From Thraustochytrium sp. TN22 (Eukaryota; Sar; Bigyra; Thraustochytrida; Thraustochytriidae), in assembly GCA_013306675.1 (NCBI GenBank), contig JABLUY010000189.1:1-64000 (forward strand): a DNA stretch of 64,000 bases, in the 5' to 3' direction. Below are positions 28,179 through 38,668 of the stretch, piece by piece. A program made the translations under genes and the position numbers. The notes beneath the pieces are model-generated. The model had not been told where the DNA came from. It saw nothing but the letters and a program-made list of their open reading frames with translations, and ran no database searches. The number at the start of each line of letters is the position of its first letter. The stretch's first letter is position 1.

Positions 28179-29774
28179 ATGACGGCCGCCGAGGAGGCGC
28201 TGCTGGGGGGCACGGACGAGGACTCGAGCGAGGCCGGGCGCGCGAGCGCCGCGCTGGGCGGGCGCGCCGGCAAGAGCGGCAGCACGACCAGCAGCACAAC
28301 CAGCACGGCCAGCAGCAGCGAGCGCACGTGCGCGCTGGAGGGCTCGCGCGACAAGTCCGGCGACGACGCCGGCGACAGCTACGGCGACAACAGCGAAGCC
28401 TGCCGTCGCCCGGCGTCCAAGCTCAAGCGCAAGCTTGAGAAGCGCGCGCGAGAGGATGACGGCGGCCACCATCAGCAGCAGCAGCACCGCCATCACAGCC
28501 ATAGTCACGGTGCAAACGGCCAGCGCAAGCGACAGCGCGACCAGAAGCAGGACCACGACGAGGACCACGACGAGGACCACGACGAGGACAGCGAGACCGG
28601 CAGCAAACAGGAGGACAGCGGCGGTCGCGGCGACGAGGCCGGCAGCGCCTCGGAGGAGGCCAGCACCAGCTCCAAGCGCAACAGGAGACATGGCGAGGTT
28701 CCCGTGAAACGCCTGTCTGAAGCCAAGGCGCACAAGCTGCGCAAGGACCTCAGCAACGGCCTTTACAGAAGCTATATCGAGGAGCTCGGTCCGCGCAAGT
28801 TTAAATGCAAGCTCTGCAAGCGCATCTTCTCCTGGCAGAACTCGCTCGTGCGCCACCTCACCTGCGTGCACGCCGACGTGCGCAACTTCCAGTGCCAGCG
28901 GTGCCTCAAGACTTTTAAGGGCCGCCACGGCCTCAAGTACCATCTCGAGGCGCAGAGCTGTCTCAAGCACAAGATTGCGCTCAACCCGGCGCAACTTCTC
29001 CAGCTCCAGGCCGGCCAGGCGCCGCAGCCCCAGCAGCAGCCCATGCCCTTCGCGACGCCCAATGCCGCGCTGTTCGCGCAGCCTGGCCTCGTGCAGCCCA
29101 ACGCCAACGCCAGCGCTGCCTCCGTCTGCCTCTGCACGGTCTGCAACAAGATCTTCGCCTCGCTCCCCGAAATGCTCGCGCATGCGCAGACCGTTCACGG
29201 CTCGGCGCAGGCTTCCATGTCCCTCGGACAGATGCAGCAGCCCTTGCAGATGCCCATGCCCATGCACTTCAACATGCAAGCGCAGCCAATGCACGTCAAC
29301 ATGCAGCCGCAGCTCCCCAGCTTTTTGCAGCAGCAGCAGCAACAACAACAACAACAACAACAGCAACAGCCACCCCAGGTCATGTCCATGATGTACCCGG
29401 GCATGTTCGCGCCACAGCAGCAGCAACAGCAGCTGGATCCACAGCAACTCTCTGCCATGCAATTTGCCTGGCAGCAGCAACAGCAGCCGCCTGCGAACCA
29501 GCAGGCCGCCATTTGGGCCGCGCTGCAGCAGCCGCAGCAGCAGCCCGCGCAGGCCCCCACGCCGCCAGGCCCCTCAGCCGCGCCCGCGACTCTGAGCCTC
29601 CTCCGCGCGCAATCGCCGCAATCGCAGCAACCGCAGCTCTCCAACCAGAGCAGCATGTCTGTGCCAAATGGGTCCTCCTCTAGCTCCCAAACGGGCTTTG
29701 CCACAGGCTCCCTCTCTGCACCTGCGCACCAGGCAATTCCACCGCAATTCGCCAACTTCATTTCCCGCTCGTGA
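28179..29774 (+). CDS. C2H2 zinc-finger protein with polyQ tail
   Basis: 531-residue probable transcription regulator. The N-terminal 200 residues are charged and low-complexity (Ser/Thr, His-rich, HDED repeats, Lys/Arg clusters that could act as nuclear signals). Finger 1 is CKLCKRIFSWQNSLVRHL plus CVH (about 208-232). Finger 2 (CQRCLKTFKGRHGLKYHLE...) has a wider or C2HC-like end. A separate finger, CTVCNKIFASLPEMLAHAQ plus VH, lies near residue 320. The C-terminal third is Gln/Pro/Met-rich with a CAG/CAA run, as in activation domains. The start is the ATG in GGCAGCATGA; an upstream GTG extension was not used. Target genes cannot be read from sequence. Confidence 0.85.
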   Translation: MTAAEEALLGGTDEDSSEAGRASAALGGRAGKSGSTTSSTTSTASSSERTCALEGSRDKSGDDAGDSYGDNSEACRRPASKLKRKLEKRAREDDGGHHQQQQHRHHSHSHGANGQRKRQRDQKQDHDEDHDEDHDEDSETGSKQEDSGGRGDEAGSASEEASTSSKRNRRHGEVPVKRLSEAKAHKLRKDLSNGLYRSYIEELGPRKFKCKLCKRIFSWQNSLVRHLTCVHADVRNFQCQRCLKTFKGRHGLKYHLEAQSCLKHKIALNPAQLLQLQAGQAPQPQQQPMPFATPNAALFAQPGLVQPNANASAASVCLCTVCNKIFASLPEMLAHAQTVHGSAQASMSLGQMQQPLQMPMPMHFNMQAQPMHVNMQPQLPSFLQQQQQQQQQQQQQQPPQVMSMMYPGMFAPQQQQQQLDPQQLSAMQFAWQQQQQPPANQQAAIWAALQQPQQQPAQAPTPPGPSAAPATLSLLRAQSPQSQQPQLSNQSSMSVPNGSSSSSQTGFATGSLSAPAHQAIPPQFANFISRS

Positions 29775-30600
29775 TCTCCTGCTGCGACTTTCCTCTCCGC
29801 GCAGGGCCTCTCTCTCCCCTTTTCTGATCAGCCCTGCAAGCAGTCTACTTTGGCAGGCGCTATTGCTGCGCGCTGCGGGGTTGCCTCTCGGCCTACTCCA
29901 TGTATGATCTACCATGCTCTGATGATGTTCCAATGTGAGACGAGCCTCGGCGGCGGCTTGCTGCACCCAAATTCCCTGCAGCTCCCCACAAAGCCTTCAG
30001 CGCCTTGCTGTGCATCATTTCGCACCTTGTGGCCGTTGTGTGTGACGGCAGAGAACGCGCACACCCCCGGTTCGCTTTTACGCCGGGGCGGCGCCGCCGG
30101 GAAAAAATAACTGTCGCTTGAGTCAGGCCGGCTGGTGGCTGGCGCCCATCAACGGCTCGGGTTGCCGCCGCGCCGCGCGGGCTGCTTGTTCGATTGCTCG
30201 ATTCGTGGTTGATTAGTTAACTACCTGACGCTTTGATTGCCTGCTGTCTTTCCTTAAAAGGTCTGACGCAGAGGCACGACACGACAGGACACGGCACGAC
30301 ACAACACAACACGGTGCGGCCACACCACAACACGACGCAACACAACACACGACAGGGCAACAGCTCAGCGCGGCACCTCAGGCAAGGCAAGCTGAGAAGG
30401 TAGGTGGCAGACCCCGGCGGCGCGCAGCAGGCCGCCTGCTGCCTGCCCGCCCGGCCGCCCGGCCGCCCGGCCGCCCGGCCGCAGGTCTGCCCGCCCGCCT
30501 GCCTGCGTGCCGCTGCCTGCTCGCCAATTCGCTGCGGCAGCGAGTGCTGCAGTGCAGCGAGCGCAGTACAGCGCGTGCTGCTTCGCGCGGCAGCGGCACC
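29775..30600. other. Intergenic, C2H2 gene to TOG-array gene
   Basis: About 0.8 kb. A CT-rich 3' flank is followed by a GC hairpin-like run before an A tract (about 30060-30105). An ACACG/ACAAC-rich block (30278-30360) and a CCGCCCGG-rich leader precede the TOG-array ATG. No gene is seen. Confidence 0.6.
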
Positions 30601-32432
30601 ATGGCCGCGGAAGAGTGGCCGACGGAGGCTGCCAGCTTCGTCGCACGGCTCTCCGAGTACGCAGATGGTAGCGCGGCCGAGCGCAAGCGACTCTTCGACT
30701 ACGGCCCGCTCATCTTTCCGCGCCTCGTGCAAATTGCGTGCAGCTCGAACGACGGCCTGCGCGCAGGGGGGCTTGACGCGCTCACCAGGCTCATCAAGCT
30801 CGTCGGCCTCGGACGCATGCTCGTGCGCGCGCTCTGTGGCGAGGCCGGACTCAACAGCGCGGACTTGCGTGCCCAGGCCGAGTGCGCGGTCGCCGTGGGC
30901 CGCGTGCTGCAGGCGTCCATGTCGCTGCCGCAGGAGGACCGCGAGAACATTGGCTGGATCCGCGTACTCCCGCACCTCGTGCGGCTCTGCGCCAACCCGG
31001 CCACAACGCCTGGCGCAGAGCAGGCGCTGCAGCACCTGCGTCAGCTCCTCGGCACGCGCAGCTTCCACCGTCGCTTCACGCGCGCTCTTCTGGCGCATCA
31101 CGAGGCCAGTGCCACCGTACCATCGGGCGGCCGTTCAGCCCGCGGACCTGACACCGGCCGCTTCGAGGAGGAGCGCAAGACAAACGAGGAGGACGGCCTC
31201 TCCGCGAGCCGCAGCAGCAGCAATCTTCTGGCAAGGCAAAAGAGGTTTTCCGAGGACGATGCCGACCCGGCCCAGCTGTCGTGGACGCTCTGGCGCCTGG
31301 TCAAGGAGGGCCCGCTCGACACGAGCGTCGACGGGCTACGCGCGCTTGCCACGGTGGTAGCGCCCGACCCGCGGTCGGCGCGCGACGTCATCACCACACT
31401 GCTTCCCATGGTTGAGAGCTTTGACATTGAGGTTTCCGAGGCTGCGCTGACCGCGGCCGCTGCGCACTTTGACCGCGCATCCTGCTGGGACATTATCCAG
31501 GGCCACCCCATGGCCTCCGCCATTGCCAAGCGCGCCGCCTTGCCAGCGGCGCTGGACCTGGCGCACTTACACGAGACGCAGGGCCACCATGTGCAGCGCC
31601 CGCTCTCAGGCTTGTCCTCAGCCCCGGACGACCTTGGCCGCCACCCGAGCCCGCAACAGCCTCATCAGACCCAGCCATTGCAGCAGCAGCAGCAGCAGCA
31701 ACAACAACAACAATATCAGCAGCAGCAGCATCACATGTACAGCTCACGTACACCGCCTGGGTCGGCAAGATCGGCGGCCTCCTCGCCCAAGAGCGCTTCG
31801 GTTTTTGCCTCTGCCGGGAGCAGCATGCTCAAGATGAGTGCGCAGCTCAGCACCCTCAAGCGCAAGACGAGCGGCCGCCGTCGCCTGAGCAGCGCCGCAA
31901 GCAGCGAAGATCTGCGGCCGCATAGCGCGAGTCGCCAGACTACAGCTGCCGCGGTCGCAAGCGCGACCTCGCGTTCCTCCCCTCTTTCCGCTTCCTCGGC
32001 GCGCTCTGTGGACGAGCCCGCCGTTCAAACGAGGTCCTCGTCGCCGGTGGCGCGTGGCAGCGCGCGATCCATCGGCCATGAGCAGCGTGAGCTGGCCGTG
32101 GCGGCTGCTCGTGGCGCGCTGGGACTCGTCCCGGACCCATCTGCGTCCCGGCCCTCCTCCGGACGTCAGAGACCGTCGTCGTCTTTCTTTGAAGAAGACC
32201 TGGAAGTTGCAGCTGACAAGCAGCGCCGCTACCAGCTACAGCAGCCGCAGCAGCAGAAGCTAGAGCAGCAGCAGCAGCAGCAGCAGCAGCAAAAGTATCA
32301 GCCTCGCCCAAAAGCAAAGATAAACAACGCCACGCAACCGCACGAAGAAGAAGAAGATGGAGCGGAGGGCTTCGAGCCTATTGAGGATCACGCACAGCAG
32401 CACCGACACTACTACCCCCATCAACAACAGCA

Positions 32433-32475
<43 letters not shown>

Positions 32476-34032
32476 CAAAAGCAACAGCAACAGCAACAGC
32501 AGCAGCACCAACAACAACATCAACATCAGCGTCCTCCGCGACACCTGGTCACCTCAGCGTCGCACCAGGGTAGGGAAGGCGAGCGCATGCCAGGCAGAGC
32601 CCGAACCGGGGGGCGGCACGTGCCCGGGTCGGCGCCGTCGACCATGGGCCCTGCGGCGGGCCACCCCAATGAGTTTCCCGAAGCGCCGTCGGCCACGGCC
32701 TCGGCACGCGAGGAGGACTTCCCAACGTCGGTCGATGGCATCGTCAAGGTGCTACAGGACGACTCGCAGTGGCAAGACCAGGCTCGCGTGCTGAACGCAA
32801 TCAAGAGCAACCAGCACGCGAGCGCCCTGCCGGCGACGTGCCGCGCAGAGCCAGCGGTGATCCAGGCAGTTCTCAAGCTGACTTCGAGCCTGCGGTCGAC
32901 TTTATCCAAGAGCAGCCTGCTTTGCCTGCACTTTCTCATCAACGACAATGGGCGCGGCTTTTGGCGCGAGCAGACCACGGTGCTCATTGATGCCATTGTA
33001 GCGGCGCTCATCAAGCGGTCGATCGACGCGAGCGCGTTTCTCGCCCAGGAGGCACGCAGTGCTTTGGACGCATGCGTGCAGGGCTTTCCGGCCGGCAAGT
33101 TGGCGGCCGCGCTGCTGCAGCACTGCCACACACATCCAAACGCGCGCGCGCGCGCCAACGCTGCCACGGCGCTGCACGTGCTCGTGCAGTCTGCGCCCAC
33201 GTCGGCATTTGACACAGCCCGCGTGGCTGCTTGCGCCAAGGACAAGCTGCTGCACGACAACTCGGTCGAGGCACGCGCGGCGGCCAAGGGCATTCTGACG
33301 CTGCTCAACGAGACGCACAAGCTCGACCGCAAGCAGCAGTTGCACTTGGACCGCATCGCCACCACACCTTCGGCGTCCATGTCGATGACGTCCATGTCGG
33401 GAGCGAGCGCCGCGAGCCCGGCGTCCTCGTCGTCGTCCTCGGGGGCATCGGGCCCGCGGCGCGGACGCGGCAAAAAGCACCAGCCGCAGGCGCACGCGCA
33501 GCAGGAGCAGCAGCAGCGGCGGCGGCAGCAGCAGCCGCAGCAACAACAACAACAGCGTCAGCATCATCGGGCGCCGGCGACCCGGTCGTCGTCGGCGGCG
33601 CCGGCGAGGGGCGGCCTTGAGCTGCACGCGGACCTGCTGGCGAGTCTGCGCGCGCGGGACTGGCGCGGCCGGCTGACGGCCGTGCACAGCGCGCAAGAGG
33701 CGCTGCGCGAAACCGTGAACCCGGCGCTTCTGGCGCACCTGTGCGAGAGCGCTCGGGACGCCAACGTCAAGGTGCGCGCCGAGGCCGTGCGCGCGGTGCA
33801 CGCCGTGGCGCCGCAGTACGCGCCGCAGCTCTCGGCCACGGAGTTGTCCACCCTATTGCTCCCGGTGGCGGCGGCGGTGGGCGACCGCCCGACGCACCAA
33901 GCGGCGCTCACATGCTTGCGCGACTATCTGCGCGAAAGTCCGGACATGGCCGTCGCGCTGCAGCGTCACCTCTCGTCATTGCCGCCCAAGGCGACGGCGT
34001 CCTTGCGGCCGCTGCTGGCGCATGCGCTCTAA
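30601..34032 (+). CDS. TOG-array (crescerin/CLASP-like) HEAT-repeat protein
   Basis: 1143 residues. An N-terminal HEAT-like helical region (about 5-180) is followed by a second helical stretch (about 215-310). A long Gln/Ser-rich disordered middle has several CAG/CAA runs (about 355-700). A TOG-type domain (about 705-915) contains the family look ARVLNAIKSNQHASAL...KSSLLCLHFLINDNG, and a shorter terminal HEAT/TOG module spans about 1003-1143. TOG arrays bind tubulin. Crescerin/TOGARAM proteins act in cilia and flagella, CLASPs at microtubule plus ends. Flagellar use is inferred from the arrangement only. Start ATG is in an excellent context (CACCATGG). Confidence 0.82.
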
Positions 34033-34483
34033 ACCAAGTTGACCAACCAACATGAAGCTCTTATGTACGCGTCCAAGTCCGCCAAGCGAGGGACTCGGAC
34101 CGCGAGGGAAAAATTTTCTCCGGTGTTCACTTGGCAGTGGTTTTTCCATTGTGCAAACCCGCTCGCTGCAGCTGCCGAAGATGGTAGCTGTGCTGCGGTG
34201 GGCCTGGGTCCAGGTCTCGCACGCCGTGGATGAGCACGTGAACACGTAAGAGCTAAAAAGTCCCCATCGTGGTCATTTTGCAGGCGAGAAGGCGCGATGA
34301 TGTGGGCTGGGAACGCGTTCGAATGCGTGATGGTGAGAGCACCCGCGAGCGCCGCAATTAAGTCCGCGCCCGCAGACCCTCAAGGGAAAACACCCGCGCC
34401 TGCCTGTGAGCGTGGCAACCAAGTGGAGCACGCCTGGCCGGCGAGCAGAGAAAGCGATGCACGATTCACAAAAGCAGACAAGC
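34033..34483. other. Convergent 3' region, TOG-array / Myb
   Basis: About 450 bases between two stop codons, moderate GC. No gene or clear repeat is seen. It presumably holds both 3'-UTRs and polyadenylation sites. Confidence 0.6.
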
Positions 34484-36151
34484 TTACAGAAACAGGTCGT
34501 CAAAATCCGCGTCGGCGGTGTGCGTGGGCGCCATGGGTGGCTCGTGCGCGTAGTCGTTGTTGTTGTCGTTGTTGTTGCTCTTGGAGGAGCTGTTGGAAAA
34601 CAAAAGGGCGGCGAACTCGCGCGAGGGGTCGGAACTCTGGGCGTCGTGCGAAGCCGGACCGACATGGAAGGAGACGGGCTCGTAAGAGGAGCTGTCCATG
34701 GGGTCGTCGAAGAGATCCAGCATGTCGTGGTCCTGCTGCGCGGGTTGGTGTGATGGAAGGGTTGGCGCAAAGGTAGACTGGTGATGGTGACGCTGTGGAG
34801 GCCTCGGATGGTTCGACAGGTCCGTGCCCATGCTCAGACTGGTGGTCGACTTTGTGCTGGTTGCGGCGACGGGGTCGAGACCGCCCGACGGGGCGCTGGC
34901 AAGCTTGGGCATGGGCGGCTGCGGGTCGGATGGGATGGCGGTGGATGGCGGCCGCGTCGGGCCGACGCGCGTCTTCTCCTGCTTGAGGAGATAGGCGTCG
35001 ATGCGGCCAGGCTTGGTCTGGCCGTTCTGGGAGTCCTCGAAGCGCTGCAGGGCGGAGGCAGGCGCCTCCTCCACCTTGGGCAGCTCCAGCGCGCGGCCCA
35101 TGTGAGGCCCAGGCGGCACGGGCATGGCTGCGGGCGGCTTGGCGGCCGAGCCGCCATTGGTGGCAGCGGCGGCGGCCTGCTGCGCTTTGTCGTTGGCCGA
35201 GCGGCGGCGCTTGAGCAGGCTGGCGGTGGACGAGTGCGTGCGATCGGTGTTGTTGATGGCGGCCGCGCCGCTCTTTTGCTCTTTGATGAAGAACTTTTGC
35301 GCATGCGTCCGGATCTGCACATGGCTGCGCGTCTGCACGAGCTCGGCGATGGCCTTCCAGTCCTTGCCGAACGTGCGCAGGCCTTCGAGAAAGAGCTCGT
35401 GTTCCTTGTTGCTCCAACGGCCGGTGTTGTTGTGTGCCGACCCGGGCGCACCGTTGTCGGCGTCGTTGGGCGCAGGCGGCGCCACCTTGCGCCGCTTCAT
35501 AACTTTATCGTTATTTCCCTTGCTGCGCGGGGCGAGGGATTCCTTCTTGACTTTGACGCTGGCCGACGTCGGGCTGGTGACGCCGACCTGCAAGGAAGAG
35601 CCTGCGGACTCGAGGCCCTGCGGGCTCGGCGTTGCGGCCGGCGTTGCGCCCGTCGGCGACGTCATGGGCGGCGACCACCAGGCCTCCTCGTCCGTTTCGC
35701 TCCCGGCGCCAGCCATTTGGTGCGGGTGGGAGACCTGCTGCTGCTGCTGCTGCGGCGGCGGCTGCTGCGGCTGCTGCTGCGGCGGCTGGGAGACCTGCTG
35801 AGATGGCTGCGACGGCTGCTGCACAAGGTCCGCATTGCAAAAGCCCAGGTGACCCCCATCATACGGCGACAGCGTCAGCGCGGCCGCATGTGGGTTGGCG
35901 GCGAGCTGCTGCTGCGAAGGCAAGGAAGCAAACTCCTGCGGCGGGTACTGCTCCATGGGTTCTAGCATCTGCGGCTGCATCATTTGCTGATGCTGCTGGT
36001 CCTGCTGGTGCGGGTGCTGAAGCTGCTGGTGCATCGGCGGCTGATGCTGCAGCTGGTGCATCGGCGGCGCGTAGACGCTGGGCGGCGCGAACGCCGCGCT
36101 ATCCACGTCCAGGTAGTCGAGCTGCGCCGGGTCGGGCCGCTCCCACCCCAT
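34484..36151 (-). CDS. SHAQKYF-type single-Myb transcription factor
   Basis: 555 residues. A Gln/Met/Pro-rich N-terminal half is followed by a basic stretch (MKRRKV). One Myb/SANT repeat spans about 240-290: GRWSNKEHELFLEGLRTFG, DWKAIAELV and the signature RTHAQKFF, a variant of SHAQKYF. The C-terminal half is low-complexity and ends acidic (DADFDDLFL). Single-repeat Myb proteins of this class bind I-box/evening-element-like DNA in plants and regulate encystation or development in other protists; the target here is unknown. The frame is open upstream through a poly-Ser CAG tract, but only a GTG is available there, so the ATG at 36151 was used. Confidence 0.88.
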   Translation of the reverse strand: MGWERPDPAQLDYLDVDSAAFAPPSVYAPPMHQLQHQPPMHQQLQHPHQQDQQHQQMMQPQMLEPMEQYPPQEFASLPSQQQLAANPHAAALTLSPYDGGHLGFCNADLVQQPSQPSQQVSQPPQQQPQQPPPQQQQQQVSHPHQMAGAGSETDEEAWWSPPMTSPTGATPAATPSPQGLESAGSSLQVGVTSPTSASVKVKKESLAPRSKGNNDKVMKRRKVAPPAPNDADNGAPGSAHNNTGRWSNKEHELFLEGLRTFGKDWKAIAELVQTRSHVQIRTHAQKFFIKEQKSGAAAINNTDRTHSSTASLLKRRRSANDKAQQAAAAATNGGSAAKPPAAMPVPPGPHMGRALELPKVEEAPASALQRFEDSQNGQTKPGRIDAYLLKQEKTRVGPTRPPSTAIPSDPQPPMPKLASAPSGGLDPVAATSTKSTTSLSMGTDLSNHPRPPQRHHHQSTFAPTLPSHQPAQQDHDMLDLFDDPMDSSSYEPVSFHVGPASHDAQSSDPSREFAALLFSNSSSKSNNNDNNNDYAHEPPMAPTHTADADFDDLFL

Positions 36152-36187
36152 CTTCCGCGCCCTGCGGTAGCTTCGCGCGCACGACCA

Positions 36188-36230
<43 letters not shown>
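36188..36230. repeat. CTG/CAG trinucleotide run in Myb gene leader
   Basis: About 14 units, 37 bases upstream of the Myb ATG. Read on the minus strand the frame gives poly-serine, in frame with the Myb protein but without an ATG. Confidence 0.9.
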
Positions 36231-36232
<2 letters not shown>

Positions 36233-36853
36233 ATAGTCCTCCTCGCTGCCCTCGTGCCGCTCGTACCTTTCCACGCCCTACGCGACGCGACGCGACGCGA
36301 CGCGGCACGACACGGCTGCGCTCCGCTGCGCAGCAGCGTTGCGCGCGAGGGCTCGGGCGCGCCCGCGCCCCGCCCGCGCTCGCGCGCGTAGTCGAGTCGA
36401 GTCGAGTCGCCTCAAGCTTAGGGAGGCAGCGCGCGGGGGCGCGTGCCGACGTCCTCGCCGCGGCCCCTGCGCGCGCTGGGCCGCTCCGCGCGGGGCTGCG
36501 CTCTCGAGCGGGGGCTGCGGCGCGCCGGCGTGCGGCCCTGCGCCCGGCGCTGCGCCCGCGCGGCTGCTCGGCTGCTCGGCGCGGCGGCGCGCGTCTGCCG
36601 CGCCCGCGCGCCCGCGCTCGCCCGCTCGCTCTCTCTCTCTCCTGCTTTGGCGTCTCTAGCTAGCAGCGCGGTAGTACTATAGTAGAGGCAGGCAGGCAAG
36701 CCGCGGCGGCGATCGCCGATGCCCGCGCCGGCGAGCCCGCCCTGCCCTGCCCTGCGCGGCGCTGCTGCGCTCCGCGCGGCGCGGCACTGCGCAGCCGGCA
36801 CTGCGCTGCGCGGCGCGGAGCGGCGCGGCGCGGCGCGGCGGAGCGGAGCAGGG

Positions 36854-36904
36854 CGAGGCGAGCGAGGCGAGGCGAGGCGAGGCGAGGCGAGGCGAGGCGA
36901 GGCG
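36854..36904. repeat. GGCGA pentanucleotide array
   Basis: About ten units, 240 bases upstream of the thiouridylase start. Reverse complement of the CCTCG arrays at 2153 and 25638. Confidence 0.9.
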
Positions 36905-37142
36905 GCCCGTCGACCCGTCTAGGGGCGGGGAGGACTCGCGCGGGCTCGGCCGGCAGGGTCTGCGCGCCGGGCGGGCGGGCGTGCTCGTGCTGGGGCTGGC
37001 GCGCGCGCGGACGGGGGCGTGCGCGCGCGTGAGGAGGCGTGAGGGGTCGGGCCCGCGCCGTCGTGTCGTGCGCTTGACCTTGCTTTTGGGCGTGCACGTG
37101 CTCGCCGTAGGTGAACGGAGACTGCGTGCGTCCGGGAGGACC

Positions 37143-38417
37143 ATGTCGGTGGCGAGAGCGGCGGAGGCGGCGGCGCGGTGGGCCGCGACGGTGGCCCCCG
37201 GCGGGGAGCGGCTGGGGCGCAAAGTGGTGGTGGGCGTCTCGGGCGGGGTGGACTCGTCCGTGGCGGCGCTGCTGCTGCGCTTGAGCGGGCGCTTCGACGA
37301 GGTGGAGGGCGTCTTCATGCAGAACTGGGACAGCGGCGACGAAGAGGGATCGTCGTTCGCATGCCCCATCAAGGAGGACTACCGCTACGCCAAAGAGGCC
37401 TGTTCGCAGCTCGGAATCGGCCTGCACTACGTGAACTTTGTTCAGGAGTACTGGAACGAGGTCTTCGAGCCCTACCTGGACAGCTTTGCGAGTGGGACGC
37501 CCAATCCGGACGTCTTTTGCAACCGCGAAATCAAGTTCAAATGCTTCCGTCGCTTCGTAGAGGACCAGTTTGGCGCCGGCACACACCTGGCCACGGGCCA
37601 CTACGCGTCGCTACGTGCAGACCCGGCGCATCCTGGCGGGCCGCCCCTGCTCACCAAGGCACGTGACGCGTCCAAGGACCAGACGTACTTTCTGTGCGGT
37701 GTGCCAGGCGATGCGCTGCGCCGCGTGCACTTTCCTCTAGGCGACTTGCACAAGACGGAGGTGCGCGCGCTGGCAGCCGATGCTGGGCTCTGTACAGCCA
37801 CCAAGAAGGATAGCGTCGGCATTTGCTTCGTCGGGAAGCGGCGCTTCTCGAGCTTCATTGAGGACTACATCGACCCTGTTCCTGGCGTCTTTGTGACTGA
37901 GGCCGGTCTGGTGTGCGGGGAGCACACCAACGTGCACGCCTTCACGCTGGGCCAGCGGGCACCCATCTCGGGTGCACCCTGCAAAATGTACGTAGCCTCC
38001 AAGGATGTCGCGACGGGCCGTATCTTGGTTGTGAACGACGCGCGGCATCCGCGGCTGCTGGCGCGCGCGCTGCGGTTACATCGCAGTGCGATGTACTGGG
38101 TAGGTGGCGGCCCGCCGCCTTCGCTCGAGGAGGTCCCAGGAGAGAGCGAGTTCCGCTGCAGTGTCAAGGTGCGGTACCGCACCCCGGAGGTTCCCGCCAC
38201 CTTGCGTTTCACGGACGCTTCGCGCGAGTGGCTTGAGTTGACATTTGACGAGGATGGACCTGCGGCCAGTGCCACGCCACAACAGGTGGCCGCCTTTTAC
38301 GATGGCGACGTCTGCCTCGGCGGCGGTATCATCCAGGCGGTGCGTTCTCTCGCCGCCGAGGAGGAGAAGGATGGTAGCGCCATATTCTCGCACAGTGCCT
38401 CGCAATTGTCGGGATGA
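37143..38417 (+). CDS. TRMU: tRNA-specific 2-thiouridylase (MnmA/MTU1)
   Basis: 424 residues. Uses ATP and a persulfide to put sulfur on U34 of tRNAs for Lys, Glu and Gln; in eukaryotes the MnmA type acts in mitochondria. The ATP-binding PP-loop is SGGVDSS (33-39). The two catalytic cysteines are present: Cys126 in NPDVFCNREIKF and Cys228 in GICFVGKRRF. The middle tRNA-binding region (TGHYA, SKDQTYFL) and the C-terminal beta-barrel domains are complete. The N-terminus is Ala/Arg-rich and acid-poor, consistent with a mitochondrial presequence. The ATG in GGACCATGT was chosen; the open frame extends upstream only with GTG. Length is typical (about 370-420). Confidence 0.95.
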   Translation: MSVARAAEAAARWAATVAPGGERLGRKVVVGVSGGVDSSVAALLLRLSGRFDEVEGVFMQNWDSGDEEGSSFACPIKEDYRYAKEACSQLGIGLHYVNFVQEYWNEVFEPYLDSFASGTPNPDVFCNREIKFKCFRRFVEDQFGAGTHLATGHYASLRADPAHPGGPPLLTKARDASKDQTYFLCGVPGDALRRVHFPLGDLHKTEVRALAADAGLCTATKKDSVGICFVGKRRFSSFIEDYIDPVPGVFVTEAGLVCGEHTNVHAFTLGQRAPISGAPCKMYVASKDVATGRILVVNDARHPRLLARALRLHRSAMYWVGGGPPPSLEEVPGESEFRCSVKVRYRTPEVPATLRFTDASREWLELTFDEDGPAASATPQQVAAFYDGDVCLGGGIIQAVRSLAAEEEKDGSAIFSHSASQLSG

Positions 38418-38606
38418 CCTGGGTCACGGCCGCACCAGCCATATTCGTAAACGTGTCTTGTAAGATACTGGGTCTTGTTTTGCTGTCCTTGACTACACAG
38501 GGTTTCTGATCGTGGTTGAGCGGTTTGAGTAACTTATTGCCAACTTTCAAGTGTTCCCTCTGCTTCTTCTGATTCCCTCCTCATCCGCCCATCCCTTCCG
38601 GCCAAT

Positions 38607-38668
38607 CGCTCATTCGCTCATTCGCTCATTCGCTCATTCGCTCATTCGCTCATTCGTTCATTCATTCA
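38607..38668. repeat. (CATTCGCT)n octanucleotide array
   Basis: About seven CATTCGCT units, then CATT variants. The array runs into the stop codon of the centractin gene on the minus strand and fills most of the convergent gap between TRMU and ARP1. Confidence 0.9.

Larger units (their letters stand above)
36152..37142. promoter_or_regulatory. Divergent intergenic region, Myb / tRNA thiouridylase
   Basis: About 1 kb. It holds a CAG/CTG run in the Myb leader (36188-36230), a GACGC array near 36283-36303, a short GAGTC repeat (36395-36408), a very GC-rich core and a GGCGA array (36854-36904). Promoter function is inferred from orientation. Confidence 0.5.
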
